DNA from: Symbiodinium natans | Lineage: Eukaryota > Sar > Dinophyceae > Suessiales > Symbiodiniaceae | DNA: 64,000 nt | Assembly (NCBI GenBank): GCA_905221605.1 | Contig: CAJNDS010000078.1 | Coordinates: 126,001 to 190,000 of the forward strand | Direction: 5' to 3' | In this document: positions 8,257 to 19,926 of the stretch, piece after piece | Layout: every line of letters starts with the position of its first letter | Numbering within the stretch: position 1 is the first letter of the stretch | Notes under the pieces: model-generated | The model's input: the letters and a program-made list of their open reading frames with translations, nothing else | Told to the model about the DNA's origin: nothing | The model's database searches: none | Translations under genes and position numbers: made by a program

Positions 8257-10710
8257 GTTCCGAATTTCTGAACCTCTCGGAACTGGCAGTTATGGAGTTG
8301 CGGTATGCTCAGTAGGTCACGTAAAGTGTGTTGCGATTTCATCTATATCTTTCATTATCTCCCTTCGATGTTGAACGAGCCCGCTGAGCTGGAGGTATGG
8401 TGTGCTCGAAATGAGGATGCCAGTTTGTCTCAGGCCCACCTCGAGCCAGCTGCAACACGTAGTCTAGCCATGCCTAGCCTGCCTCTTTTTGACCTCGACA
8501 TGCGAGAGAATAGCGGTTTCACAAATGCTCGGCCGCTTCGCTCTTTTCTGAGGATGAATATGCGATCAAAGAGATCTTTTGTCGTTCACAGGCACGCCGA
8601 CAGCGGGAGAAGTCGTTGTGGTCTTTGGAGGAAAGTTTTCAAACACACCGGGCCCAGGCTGAGCTCGACAATGCTTTGTTCGAAGGCAACATTCTTGCGA
8701 GGCGGGTTTTTGATGTTTAGCGACCAAGACTCTCTGTTGTGTTTTCCCCAAGGCTCGGTGGAACTTCCTCCATGGCAGGCCAGGCGTTCCGCCATTCGAC
8801 ACAAGAATGGCCGCAGAGGGATCAGCTGCGAAAACCAAGTTCGAAAGGAGTTTAGGTCTAGGTAAAAGATGCCATCCGGCCTGGTCTCGACCGCATTTCG
8901 CACGATGTCTCGAGAAAACAAATAAATCTCAAACCTGTTCTGCCCGGCACCTAGTCTCTTTTCCCGACCGTTTTCATTGCTTTCAGCCTAGCATAATTAA
9001 GCTTCAACTAGAGCAGAAGGGCTTCCTTTGGTGCGCCGGCTCGCGATTTGAGCCGAACAAAAAGCAAAACAAGGATCAACAACATCTCAAAATTCACCAT
9101 TCCCAGAAATGTTGCCTGCCTTGTGCTTCGCCTCCGCAAGAGAAGGTTGTGCTTTTGATTATGTTTTTTTGTACCGCCCTGGTCGGGCTTTTGGCCATGC
9201 CCCCCTTGCGACTTCTCTACCGCCTTGGCGGCCTTGGCAGTGGCAGAGTCATGTTTCTAGGAGTGCCTTTGAAGAAAATCCCGTTGAGCCCGATGTGCTT
9301 TTGCCATGAGCAGCCTGTTGGGCATGGGTAGGCAGAGACAGAGAGAACGATCCTGAACTGCGGCCATGGAACCGCAGCACTTGCTGCACTTTGGAATTCC
9401 CGCTTGTGGTTTCAACTCCCTATGTTGGGTGCCCCCTCCTTGCTAGGACCTGCTCTACAGTAGTGCTACAAGTTTAGAAGCCCGGAAAGAACATAATCTC
9501 AAATACTCAATGCTGGACAACAGTATTTCCTGACAGTTTTGGTGGCAAGTTCCTTCGCACCTTGCAACTGGAACCGAGCACGTGAGTGAAGAGGCACATT
9601 GGACAGCACATGTTCATTGGCTTCACGCATCCCGAACATGGCGCAGAGCCCAGTTGGGCTGGAAGTTGAACCATGTCCGCTTCGAGCATTCGCTTAAGGC
9701 GGCAGAAGAGACGGAAGGTCTTGGGTCCAAGGCGCCTCCTCAATCTTCCATTCGTTCCGTTCCGACATCAACTTTGCAGCCATGGCTGGGAGCAACTTCT
9801 GCCAGGGCTGGCGTGTAAGACTTGCAATGTCGAGACTTCCTGGAGAGCCCCTGGCGTCTCAGCCTCACCCCACTGCATACGGAGCTTAACAGCGTTAAAT
9901 ACCCAAGTCACTTACCAGGGAGCATCTTGCAAGGCTGGTGCTACGTTGCCACAAACAGGCATCATTAAACGCGCTGCCGGCGAAGGATGCCCTGAGGTGC
10001 CAAAGCACATCTATTTTCCGTAATTTTCCGTGCAGAGGCCATGCAGAGGCCATGTCCAAGGTAGGCCCGGTAGACTCTTCCCACAGCCGAGTTTCCGCCA
10101 GGCTTCTTTTGGAGCCTTGCCGTATCGCTTCGGAGCTGCTGGCGCAGCTGGGGTCTGTGACCCAGTCATTCATTTGTGTCAAGAGACGACCATGCTGGAA
10201 GGCAGGCAGGTCAATCGATGTGATTCCGAGGCCGGCTTTGCAAGAGCTCTCACGGGTCGTCTACCACCGCGACGTAAATCCGTGCGCTGCTTTGGAACTG
10301 TTTCGTTCACCTCATTGCATGCTCAATGCCGGCAATCAGCTCGAACCAATGATGTTATTCACTGAGGAGAAATATCTTGGTGGATCACGTCAGCTCACCA
10401 GGACCTTGTTGCGAGACGTTTGGAAGGAGTTCTCAAAAAGCTGATTGATGCTGCTGCATGCTGACTGGGCATGCTTACTGGCTTATCGCGTCGGGGAGGA
10501 CGGACCAGCTTTGGCCTAGTGGATTTCGGCATGGCAGTTGACACCCAGAAGTGGCTTGGAGGCTCCAAGGAGGTCGCTTAGCTTGCTTGGCATTCGTGGT
10601 AAACCTTGGCTCGTTCAAGAGCGTCAACTCGTATCAATTCAACACTTGATGTTTTTGCGTGCGAGGAGGATGGGGCCTGGAGGCATGTGGAAGTCAGTGG
10701 AGATTGCCGC
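8257..10710 (+). CDS. Protein kinase gene, multi-exon, incomplete
   Basis: It would transfer phosphate from ATP to Ser/Thr. Exon A (8257-8302, after TTGCAG) carries the glycine loop LGTGSYGVA. A GT..AG intron at 8303-8513 joins it in phase to exon B, from 8514, with YAIKEIF (ATP-binding Lys at 8568-8570). A further exon ending near 10281 before GTGCGC carries YHRDVNP (catalytic Asp and Asn). Another ends at 10572 with LVDFGMAVD (DFG at 10522-10530). An intron at 10573-10665 leads to an exon with AWRHVEVSGDCR. The first coding exon may start at ATG 8140. I could not trace the C-helix, hinge or C-lobe exons, and sequence after 10710 becomes repeat, so the gene may be truncated. Exon joins are inferred from splice signals. 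Confidence 0.65.
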
Positions 10711-10773
10711 CGCACCGGCGCGTGTTGCCTTGCGGAGACCTGTCACTTCCCAGCCATTCCTAGGGTGCAAATT

Positions 10774-10795
10774 GGGGGGGGGGCCTGCGCCCCCC
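10774..10795. other. G-run/C-run hairpin
   Basis: Ten G, CC, TGCG and six C form a stem of at least seven G-C pairs with a tiny loop. It sits just after the last kinase exon and at the border of an AT-rich repeat block, so it may mark an insertion junction. Confidence 0.6.
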
Positions 10796-10829
10796 ATCCG
10801 TCGATCATGCCCAACAAGTTTTTTCTGTC

Positions 10830-11340
10830 AGAAATACAGAGGATAAATTTAAATGTTTTCTTCGAAAATATAGAGAGAATCGAGATTTCCTCGAAAAAAT
10901 GATGAAAATCGAGGTTAGTAGATGCTTCCTTTCCAGTCAAGTATAGACAAACATACAGTAACATCAAGATACATGAGACAACGGAAGCGCAAAACACAAA
11001 TCCTGAAAACAAGAGAAACAAGAGGTTCTCCTACTTAAAACATAGAGAGAAGGGACAGCACATAGAGAAAAAAACAGTGAGGAGGCCAACAAAAGTTGCC
11101 TGAAAAGAAATAGAAAACACAGCTTTCCTATCAAAATATTTGGAGAAACTAGAGTAAACTAAACAACAACATAGCTTCCAATCTAGAGAAAATGGAGATT
11201 TCGAATTTCATTAACGTGTAGAGAAAATAGCGGGTTTCCTATTAAGATATGAAGAGGATCGAGGTTTTTTCGGTACAGAGAAAGAGGTTTTCCGAGCAAA
11301 ATCCAGAGAAATGAGACCAAACACAGGGGCAAACACATGG
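10830..11340. repeat. AT-rich degenerate tandem repeat
   Basis: Variants of AGAGAAAAT-(A/T)GAG-TTTCC recur roughly every 40-60 bases (for example about 10870, 11110, 11185, 11222, 11277). The composition differs sharply from the G/C-rich flanks. No coding capacity is seen. Confidence 0.5.
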
Positions 11341-11367
11341 CTCAAAACTATAAATCGCTACCCTTAA

Positions 11368-12350
11368 ACTACCGCAGTGTACGCGAAGAAACACCAATGA
11401 ACAAAACAACCGCGCAGTAAGCGAAGAGGCACCAGGCAAAGACACACCGATACTGGGGGGGTTTATCTCACATCGCGTGGTGTTAATACACATCGTTCGG
11501 CGTCCACACTGGGGTCTTGCAGGTCCCGCACAGGACCCGGCACTGATCCTAGCCGTCCAGTTTTCAGCCTATGCAGCTTCCACAATGGGGTCTGTCATGC
11601 AAACCACCCCATGCCCATGGTCGGAGGAAGCGCCTGCGTCAAATCTCCACATTGGGTTTGCATTTTGGACAAGACTTGGCACTGATCCAAGCTGCCACCG
11701 CGGCTTCAAGTTTGTTTAAGGCGGTTGGCAGGACGTTTCCGTGCTAGCTGGTCTAATGCACTTTTTCTATATCAAAACCGGTCTCGGTCGCAGGGTTTGG
11801 TCCGCCAGACACATGCAGCAGGCAGCAGGCAGGCAGTGTGCACTTGAGCAGCTGCGGGTCTCAGGTGTGTAAGGCCAGTACAGGCTTCGAAGATCAACGT
11901 TCCGTATGTTGATACAAACCGAACGTCTCCTTCGGGATTTGCTGCCAAAACGTATGCCAGATTGATGTAAAAATGGCCCGAAACATAAGCGTCCGCGAGG
12001 TTGGGTGGATTTTGAGGTCTCCGTGGCTGACAGCCAAAAATAGCGTCCACATTGGGGTTTCGTATCTTGTGATGTGTATTCTCTCGCTTGATGGGTAATT
12101 CTTTGCATGAGCGTCCACATTGGGGTGATGTGTATTTTCACGGCCTGATGTGTGATAACCCACTCCCTTGTAGCAAAAAACGACCGCGCAGTAGGCGAAG
12201 GTGCACCAATACTCAAAACAACTGCGCAGTAAACGAAGACGCACCACAATCGCGCAGCAAGCAAAACGCACCAAAAAGCAAAGCAACCGTGCAGTAAGCA
12301 AATACGCACCACAAAGCAGAATTACCGCACAGCACGCCAGGGCGCACCAT
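11368..12350 (-). repeat. 40-bp repeat family (inverted copies) with a CCACATTGGGGT motif
   Basis: At 11368-11447 and 12172-12350 the plus strand reads variants of CCGCGCAGTAAGCGAAGA-GGCACC. This is the complement of the 40-bp tandem unit found at 59985-60760. Between them, GCGTCCACATTGGGGT or close variants occur at about 11499, 11578, 11645, 12044 and 12110. Minus frames crossing this stretch follow the repeat and are not genes. Confidence 0.7.
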
Positions 12351-12359
12351 ACCTTTAAA

Positions 12360-13000
12360 GCGTGGATGCCCCTGTGGGCGGGGGGCGGGTGAGTAAGTAA
12401 GTGAATAAACAAAGGCCAAACAAATTGTACAATGTTTGTATTCATGTGCAAGTTTGGATGTGCAGACGACGTCTATTTGTTTGACTGACGTAGCTTTTCT
12501 AGAACTCATTGTCCCCCCATGATCTCTTGGGTTACGTTCTGGAACTTTTGCATTGGCACGCAAGGCAAGGGGCAATGATCCATGATGTAGGCTCCCAGCA
12601 TAATATGCGCAGCTGATCCAACTTCAAATGCGTATTGATAGATCTTTCACTCGCAAACTCTACGAAGATCAGCGCACCCCTGAGGGGTGCCACGGAACCT
12701 CAGTCTTTGCCTCCGTTGGTTATCGGCCTTGTACGATCTCACCCAAGCCAGCCGAAGTGAACAACTCGCTCTTCAGCTCCCTAACGATGCGGGCCAAGAC
12801 TTGTTGGGACTGTTGGGCGTCAATGATTAACTCGTACTTAGCGACTTGCGCTTGCCAAAATCCTGCTAGCACGTCTTGGAGCACCTTGGTCTAAGTCGTT
12901 GTTGCCGCACAGGCTGCGCCATCACTGCCGGCCCGGCTGCTTTCTTATGAACCTGGGTTCACAGCCTTGTCGAACCTCGCCAAACATGTCGCAGGCACGC
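12360..13000. other. No gene seen
   Basis: Mixed sequence without a convincing frame, splice pattern or RNA gene on either strand. Confidence 0.4.
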
Positions 13001-13007
13001 AGGCCCA

Positions 13008-13235
13008 CTCTCCCACCACCCACGCCCCCACGCTCCCACCTCCCGCCACCCCAGCCTCCCAGCCTCCCACCCTCCCACACCCTCCCACACCCTCACACCG
13101 CCCTAACCTCCACCCAGCCTCCCACCTCCCGTCCTCCCTCCCACTCAGCCAAGATTGCATCGATCTCCTGGACATCGGTGGTCGACGCCGCCAACGCTTG
13201 CACGCACACTCACTCACTCACTCACTCAATCCAGC
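13008..13235. repeat. C-rich CTCCCA-type tract and (TCAC)n
   Basis: A C-rich tract with recurring CTCCCA/CCCACC words runs to about 13145. A short (TCAC)n microsatellite follows at 13205-13235. Frames here are low-complexity. Confidence 0.7.
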
Positions 13236-13379
13236 TTCCGCGCACATGCAAGCAAATCTCAAGGAGCTGACAAACTCAGCAAATTCACGCTCAAGCTCAC
13301 AAGCGCGCTTTGACACAGGCATCCATCCCCTAACTCGAACCCAACAACGCCAACTCTTCCACGCCATATCTCCCTCGGC

Positions 13380-13800
13380 GCTGGTGGCCCTCGCAAAGCG
13401 GCACCGCCGTACGCCCGCAAAACGCACCTGAAAGTCTCAAGCTCGGCTTCTTGCGCGTAACGGTCAAGGCTAATACCCACCGCCCAGGCAACATGATAGT
13501 TGAGAGCGGCACGCCGAACTGACTCAACAACTGTGCCCCGCTGACGCGCAGGCAGTGACCGTAGGGCTCCACAGCACCACGGCCCTCGGATGTGTCAGCT
13601 CAACGCCACTCTTCGCGATCGCATTCCCCCATGAGTTCGATGGCCTCTACTTTGGACAAGGGCGCCCCATCAATACCGGGAAACAGAAACCTGGCAGGGT
13701 TTGTGAAGAAATCATTCCATCGAGCTAACTTCCTCATGTTGAGGAGAAGCCTGTCCTGGGAGGGTTGTTTGGTGTGCCCGAAGCATACGGTATGGTGAGG
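13380..13800 (-). pseudogene. Broken tyrosine recombinase (phage-integrase family)
   Basis: Read on the minus strand, the C-terminal catalytic half is recognisable in order. LFPGIDGAPLSKVEAIELM (about 13690-13620) precedes GHCLRVSGAQLLSQFGV (HxxR box, about 13560), then IMLPGRW (third box, about 13480) and LDRYAQEAELETF (nucleophile Tyr, about 13465-13430). The pieces lie in different frames: a stop and frame change occur between the first two, and a one-base shift between GRW and the Tyr segment. Such enzymes cut and rejoin DNA through the Tyr. Related genes are common in dinoflagellate genomes and in Crypton-like transposons. The N-terminal half was not recognised. Confidence 0.7.
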
Positions 13801-13809
13801 CGATCAACG

Positions 13810-15200
13810 GGATTCCCGTATTTGCGTTCTTGATGGGTTCAAGGCCCATCAGCAGCCTTTTTGATGATTTCGGGGACCTGCCAATTTGTCATCAGATGGG
13901 CGGATTTCCTCACCCTACCCTTTGACACTTTCAGAATTCCAGTAGCTCTCGATGGGAATTGGATCGAACTCATCGAACCTGCACCTCTTCCGAACACATC
14001 ACCTCCTCGGCTTCAGCTTTGCCGGAGGTCGCGACAAGGGAAGCTATTGCCCAAGCCCTCGTGGGCTGGCAACATCTGCCGATCAAATCTCTCAGCAGAG
14101 AAATCTCCAGGATGAGAGGAAGTGTTGCAGATATGTGGCCAACAAGGCCAACGTGCTCAAAGTCTGGAACAAGATGCCGCGACAGTGGCGTCGTTGTGCA
14201 CTGACGTGACCTTTGTATGAGTTCAGAGCCAGGCTATTGGCCATTGTCATCATGGATAATGTTCATGCGCGGTCCACAGGACCGACCGAGTCCCATATAA
14301 ATGTGCAATGTCTCCTGACTTCTTGAGCTGCACACACATTCACACCTGCACTCTCTCTCTCTCTCTCTCTTTCTCTCACTCACGCACACGCACGCCATTC
14401 CAGGACCTGCGCCCAGGCCCGATGTTTTGCACTGCTGTTGTAGCGTGTGGGTATTTGAGATTGAAGTTGCACAGATTGCAGGGTCTGTACTACGGGCAGA
14501 ATACCAGTGTTGCCCTCAGAAGTGCTGCCACTTGCAATAGCGCTGCACTTTTGGTTTGAACGGGTACATGTCTGTGTGTACATGCAATTGCCCTCTTGAC
14601 ACCGCAAAACCTATGGTAGCCATCGAGCAAGAGTCGGTCTGTTTTAGTCGTGCGCTGCAACTAATGAGACAGTGTCAGTCAAGAAAGGGTCCCCTTAGGC
14701 TGCTGTATGTTTTTGCAGAGGCGGGCCCTAAGTAGATGCTGGGAGAGGGAGGTTCGATGATGGCAGTTGAACAAGCGTGAGGCCAATGCTTTGAAGTTTA
14801 AGCACAGAAGCCCAGGGGGCGAGGCACTGAGCCTTTGGGCCCCCCAAGTACGTACCCATGCCGAATTAGACAGAAGCAACAGCATTTTGAATTCAGGCCG
14901 GTTTCCGGCATCTAGCATAAAACCAGAAAGAACGACTTGAAGCTAGAAACGATAGCAGGCCAGAGAGTTTGTTTTGAACCTCAGGACTGGACTTGATCTG
15001 CATGCGCTGGGTATTACTGCGTTGCAGGTGGGCCAAGTTTTATGTTCAGGGCACAGGCTTGCACAGGCTTGCAGCCGTAGATCCTGGCCGTTCCAGGTGC
15101 ATGCCGACTGAAGACACTCCACCTTGCATGTCACAGTCCCTGTTTGAATGTAGTAACTTGTAGTGTTCTGGACTAGCGGCCAATAGTAGCCTAAAGCCAT
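13810..15200. other. No gene recognised; contains a (CT)n microsatellite
   Basis: Short overlapping frames occur on both strands but none shows a family motif. A (CT)n run at 14347-14377 is followed by CACTCACGCACACG. Confidence 0.4.
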
Positions 15201-15211
15201 CGCAGGTCCTG

Positions 15212-16261
15212 ATGGAGATGTCGCCGGTACTTCCTGCCGACTTGGTGGGCTCAGCGGAGCATCGCCAATTCCTGCACACATTCCGGAGCCTTCAAAATGC
15301 GTGGTATCGCTACTGGGAAGATGTTTCGACTTTCTGGAGTTCCTTGATGAACTGCTTCTCCAGCGGGGGAAATTGGATGGTTTTGAAAACCTCCTGCATA
15401 CAGAGCGGCTTGGACAAAGTTCTGAGTGGACGTCTATCTGACCTAAGGAGTACTCTGGAAGAGATGGGGCTTGCATCAACACACCTTGCAGAGGTGGACG
15501 GCAAGAGTGAACCCATGGTCTTGCTTGTTCGAACCTTGCTGACTCTACTCAGCAACGCAGATCAAACGAGCGGGGTGCAACAAAGGCCGTCAGAACTGCC
15601 AACACAGCCAAGGCAGCAAGCCCGGATGTTGTCCCGGCATATTGTTCAGAATGGCCATTCGCCTCTTGAGCCGCAGCCGTTGCAGATTCCGCATGGGATG
15701 CCGCCACAGCAACAAGTTCTGGGTGCACAGCTCAAGCCGCAACCGGCATTTCAGCAAAGAGAAGGATGGCGGCAGGCCTGGAGCTATGACGACGTTACAA
15801 ATCCCAAGGAACCGTTCCGGAGCACCGACAGAAATTCTATGCGACGGTCCCAGTTCGAAGCCAAGCTTGACACACGCACACCCAGATCTTCCTTGACCCA
15901 ATCATTGACTAGTACCGGTGCTTCCGTGACGGTTCGCTGCACCACATCCAGCATAGAACCCTCAAATCCCTCAATTGGTGCTCCGGCCTTGGTGCCGCGA
16001 CAGCGATCAGCATCTCCACTCCTGAGAAGGCCCTGCAAAGCCGCTGCGTCTGCTGCCCAGTCGTCGCCGTATACGGGGCCAGTTTGGACGAATGTATTGC
16101 AGGAAAGTGTCCGCAATGCTGTGACTGGCTATGTTGCTGGTTCAGTGATGGACAACTGGAGTGGTGTTCCTTCGAAAGTTTCCGGCACAGCTTGGTCCTT
16201 GCAGGGCAGGGCCAATCCGGGTGCTGCTTATTCCGGCGAAGCTCCTTTCAGAAGTCTTTGA
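15212..16261 (+). CDS. Hypothetical protein, 349 residues
   Basis: I do not recognise this protein. It is the longest non-repetitive frame after Pol. Residues 1-120 are compact, with several Trp and amphipathic helices. Residues 121-190 are rich in Gln and Pro, 190-280 in Ser, Thr and Arg, and the rest is mixed with Ala, Gly and Trp. The ATG lies six bases after a CGCAG, so it may instead be an internal exon entered by splicing at 15206. There is no signal peptide or membrane segment. It could be a nuclear or scaffold-type protein, but that is only a guess from its disorder. Confidence 0.5.
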   Translation: MEMSPVLPADLVGSAEHRQFLHTFRSLQNAWYRYWEDVSTFWSSLMNCFSSGGNWMVLKTSCIQSGLDKVLSGRLSDLRSTLEEMGLASTHLAEVDGKSEPMVLLVRTLLTLLSNADQTSGVQQRPSELPTQPRQQARMLSRHIVQNGHSPLEPQPLQIPHGMPPQQQVLGAQLKPQPAFQQREGWRQAWSYDDVTNPKEPFRSTDRNSMRRSQFEAKLDTRTPRSSLTQSLTSTGASVTVRCTTSSIEPSNPSIGAPALVPRQRSASPLLRRPCKAAASAAQSSPYTGPVWTNVLQESVRNAVTGYVAGSVMDNWSGVPSKVSGTAWSLQGRANPGAAYSGEAPFRSL

Positions 16262-19056
16262 GAATTGCCATTTCGTTGACCTGTGTCAAACCCCCTGCAT
16301 CACTACCAACCACTGTAGCCGCTGTAGCCCCGAGATTCAGATCCAGCAACATGTCCGCAATACCTGCCACTGCCTTGGGTTGTCCGCACAAGCCGGGACA
16401 CAGGCAGCAGTGATTTCATGTTCAGAGATGTGCTGCTTGTGGCCTGGTCGCGCATGAAATGCAGTTGTTTGGTGCAATGCAAGGGAGCGGGGAGGGGTTA
16501 GGCTCTGTATCGCTCCATGCTCTCGGACTTTAGGAGGACTGAATCAGCTGTTTTACTCAGTGCTCTGCCAGAGCAGGTGACACTTCTATCTTTTATTATA
16601 TCCGACATTATCACACTTGAACTGCTGTGTCCTTGGCAAAACTTGCGTGCAGAATGATTGGTTTGGCCCGAATCCTTAACAGTCCTAGCTCTTTTATTCA
16701 GACCTGCGCCATGTATACTTTCCGATGGCTGAGCAACATTCCCTGTCCTGGCTCCGCGTGCAGCGTGGAAGGGGAATCTGGCTAGGCAGCTGGATTGGAC
16801 ATTGCAAGCTGAAGCTGGATGGAGCCCACTGAGCCCAGGACAAGCTGGTAGCAGGAGTTAGCGGTGTGGGGGATGAAGGGCAAGAGAAGCGGACGAGATC
16901 GCACCGATGTGGACGGATGTCGACGGGCGGGGCGGGATGGGGAGGGTGAAGGGTAATGAGGATGAAGGGCAATGCAGAGGCGAGCGAGGTCAGGTGGGTC
17001 CGGTCGACAGGTGGGGCTGTGGACGAGGGGCAACGGGGACCGGCGAGACGAACGAGTTCGAGTGGCCGCGCTTGATACCCCATTGCACTCTCCCTTGCAG
17101 CCGTATTTCCTCAGTGACGCCATGCAATGCAATCTTACAGTCTTACAGACTTTTTGCTTTGTGCATGTCCGCTAGCTGTGCGCAAAATTTCACTTCGTAG
17201 CTTTCAACATTTTCAAAAACCTTGTGTCGTCATGCCATCGCTGAAGTTATCAGCTCCGAAGCTGCCTTAGGCTGTCATGGAGTTTCATGGGTTCCGGATC
17301 TTTCGATGTTCGATCCAAGTCTCGCTGAACTTTAATGAATCCTGAAGTGTGAATTCCGAAACGTATCACATGAGCTCATGTCGCCAGCTTCCAATCCGCC
17401 AACAGATGGCGAAAGCCATGGTGGCAGCTTTCGATTTGCGCGATGACTCCTGCTGCGCCCGCATCCACTCTGCAGGTTTTCGGCATTTCCAATCAGAAGA
17501 CGCGCACGCATGAGACTTAGGTAAATGGATCAGTGCCTGCTTGCAGCCCAACGCTAAGACAGAGGCCCGCATCTCACAGAACCATGGAACCATGATCGAA
17601 GCTGTGCTTGGTGTGGAGGTGGCAGGGTTATCATGCTTGCTTGGGCATTTGGGGAGAAGGGGGGGGGGCGGGAGACCAGATCCTGGTCTGCTTGTTCTGC
17701 TGTAAACGACGTTTGGAACGTGGTGTATACAGTGATATACAGTGTACGCAGTGTGCGATGGCTTGGCATAGTCTTATAGTTGGCTTGCTTGACTGGCGCA
17801 GGCATTGCGAAAGGCGCCGTCCACTGTCCCAGCCCTCAGGGCCCTCAGGAAGGAAAGTCATCAGCTCAGATGATTCGTCATTCCGGTGGTGCCGACGAGC
17901 TGTACTTGGTTTCGCTTCTTGGTTGGCGCCGCGGGCTGAGTGAGGGCAGAGCTGCAATGAGCTGCATATGTTGGGCAAGCATGGGCAAGCGCTGTAAAGC
18001 CCCGAAGGTTGCCATCTAGGGCCTCTAGAGCACGCAGCCGCACCTCAGAGGCCATCAGTGACAAAGTGCCTCTTGCATGGCAAGCGATGTCACTTGTGCG
18101 AGGTCGACATACCTTTGTGGTGGGCAGCAGGAGGATTCTGTTTGCAGTTTAGTTTGGACTCTGGCAGCTTCTCTTCTGCAGTGAGACGATCCGTTGGCAG
18201 CGTGTCACAAAAACAACCTCGTTCCAGGGTCCAGATCCAAGGTGACAGCGGGCTCGGTGGCAAGCGAAGGACAACTCTGTCGAAGCATTCTAAGGTTAAA
18301 TAGCGACCTGCTGACTCCGGCCAACTTCGAGTTAAGTATTCCCCACCCTCAGTGGGTTGTCAGATATTGAGGACAACTATGCCGCCAATGCACCCGTAAA
18401 CAACAACCACCGGCAACAGCGTTCTACCACCACTCCAGCGAGATAAGAGGACGTGACCGGAGATAGGACAGGAACGAGGACAGGTATGAGGCGGACAGAT
18501 ATAAATGAGACAGGATTGGCAAGAGGCAAGAGGACAGATACGAGGAGAGATAGCAGGACAGGAAACAGGACCGACAGGAGGACAAATAACGGCCAGTAGG
18601 CCTCTCATGCCGGTGAGTGCACGACAAAACAGTAGCCAGAAAAAGGCCAGGCCTCTCAGGGCGGCGATTGTTCCGAAAACTGTCATTTCCAGCACCCCCT
18701 CCGCGTCCCAAGGCATGACGTGATCATAAAGCAAGATAAGACAAGCACAGCCTTGTCTTGACTAAGGAAATCAGGCAAGGATAGACGCAGGAATGGCTTT
18801 GGGTAGCAAGTCCAATCACAAACAGAAAATTGCAGTCGCACATTGTTCGCGGGGTTAAAAATTTATCATGGAATCCAAAACTTGTATCTTACTGTCGCAA
18901 GTGGGGGAGTTGACTTTGCAGAACTGGGCTCGGCTCTAATTTCGTAGACGCACTCCACCTCGTCCTTAGCCTGCAGCACTGGTGCGCGGTGTATGATCAT
19001 GTCATGCTACAAACACCTACAAAGACAGGCTGAACCTAGGTCTCCATCCAAAAAAG
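16262..19056. other. No gene recognised
   Basis: A Cys-rich stretch (about 16265-16390) is open in a frame other than that of the preceding gene and might be an exon. A GGACAG-rich purine tract lies at 18445-18590. Other frames look like chance. Confidence 0.35.
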
Positions 19057-19557
19057 GTGGATCGAACTTGTTGTACTGTGACGCAAGACAAGGCGAATCT
19101 GCTTTTCCTCCTTGCAACTTCTAGTCTTGTTAGAACAGGTCTGCCCGGCAAATATGCATGTCGGGACAGGGTGGGGCTGCTTTCAATACAAGTTTTTTTG
19201 GGGGGGAGGCGGGGAAGTGCCGAGCATCCATGCCCGCGCAATGAGGACGTTCGTGTTGCCGGTATTATGAAAAGGGTGTTTTTTGAGAACTTATGCAAAG
19301 GCGTGCGCAGGAATGCCGTAACTTCGTTCTGGCGCTCCATCGTCAGAGCGCTGCGTACTTCGAACAAGTGCTTCACACTCCAAAGCAGTGCGTCAAGCTT
19401 GAAAGATTTTTATTCTTGGTTTGCAACTTATGCCGGAGAATTGCCAGATGATGCTCGTGCTTCTATGCGCTCCTTTGCCATTCAATTTGCCGACCTCACC
19501 TTTCGGACCGAGCCACCCCGAGCTATGGCAAGGCATGGAAAGGAATGTCGAAGTTGA
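19057..19557 (+). CDS. Hypothetical frame, 166 residues
   Basis: The second half (from about 19300) has protein-like composition, with FYSWFATYAGELPDDARAS and mixed charged helices. The first half crosses a G-rich run (19198-19215) and is doubtful. Another frame overlaps at 19421-19801. The real exon may be only about 19270-19557. No family was recognised. Confidence 0.25.
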   Translation: MDRTCCTVTQDKANLLFLLATSSLVRTGLPGKYACRDRVGLLSIQVFLGGRRGSAEHPCPRNEDVRVAGIMKRVFFENLCKGVRRNAVTSFWRSIVRALRTSNKCFTLQSSASSLKDFYSWFATYAGELPDDARASMRSFAIQFADLTFRTEPPRAMARHGKECRS

Positions 19558-19926
19558 GGCGATTGACGTTGACAAGCTATTCGTTACTGCAGTGCTAGTG
19601 TTCAGTGGCTGCAGGGCAAGTGCTCTCTGGCTAATCGACAATCTGCGCAACCGCAAGATGGAGCTTCGCCCTACCTGTCCAGACACTACCCCGCCTTGGC
19701 CAGGAATTACAACCTTGCCCGAGCGAGAAAAGCGGGGCGCAAGCTTCAAACTCCCGTGCAAAGCCGGGCTCAAGGAAATGATCTTCTTCGAAAACGTCTA
19801 GTGCTAGAACCTCCAGGCCCCGCTCAGCCAGGAAATCAAGTCAGCGCGGATCCACTTCGCGGAAGAGTGCTTATTCTTCCAAAGCCAGATCCAGCCACCG
19901 CCAAACCCTGACCCGCCCAAAGGGAA

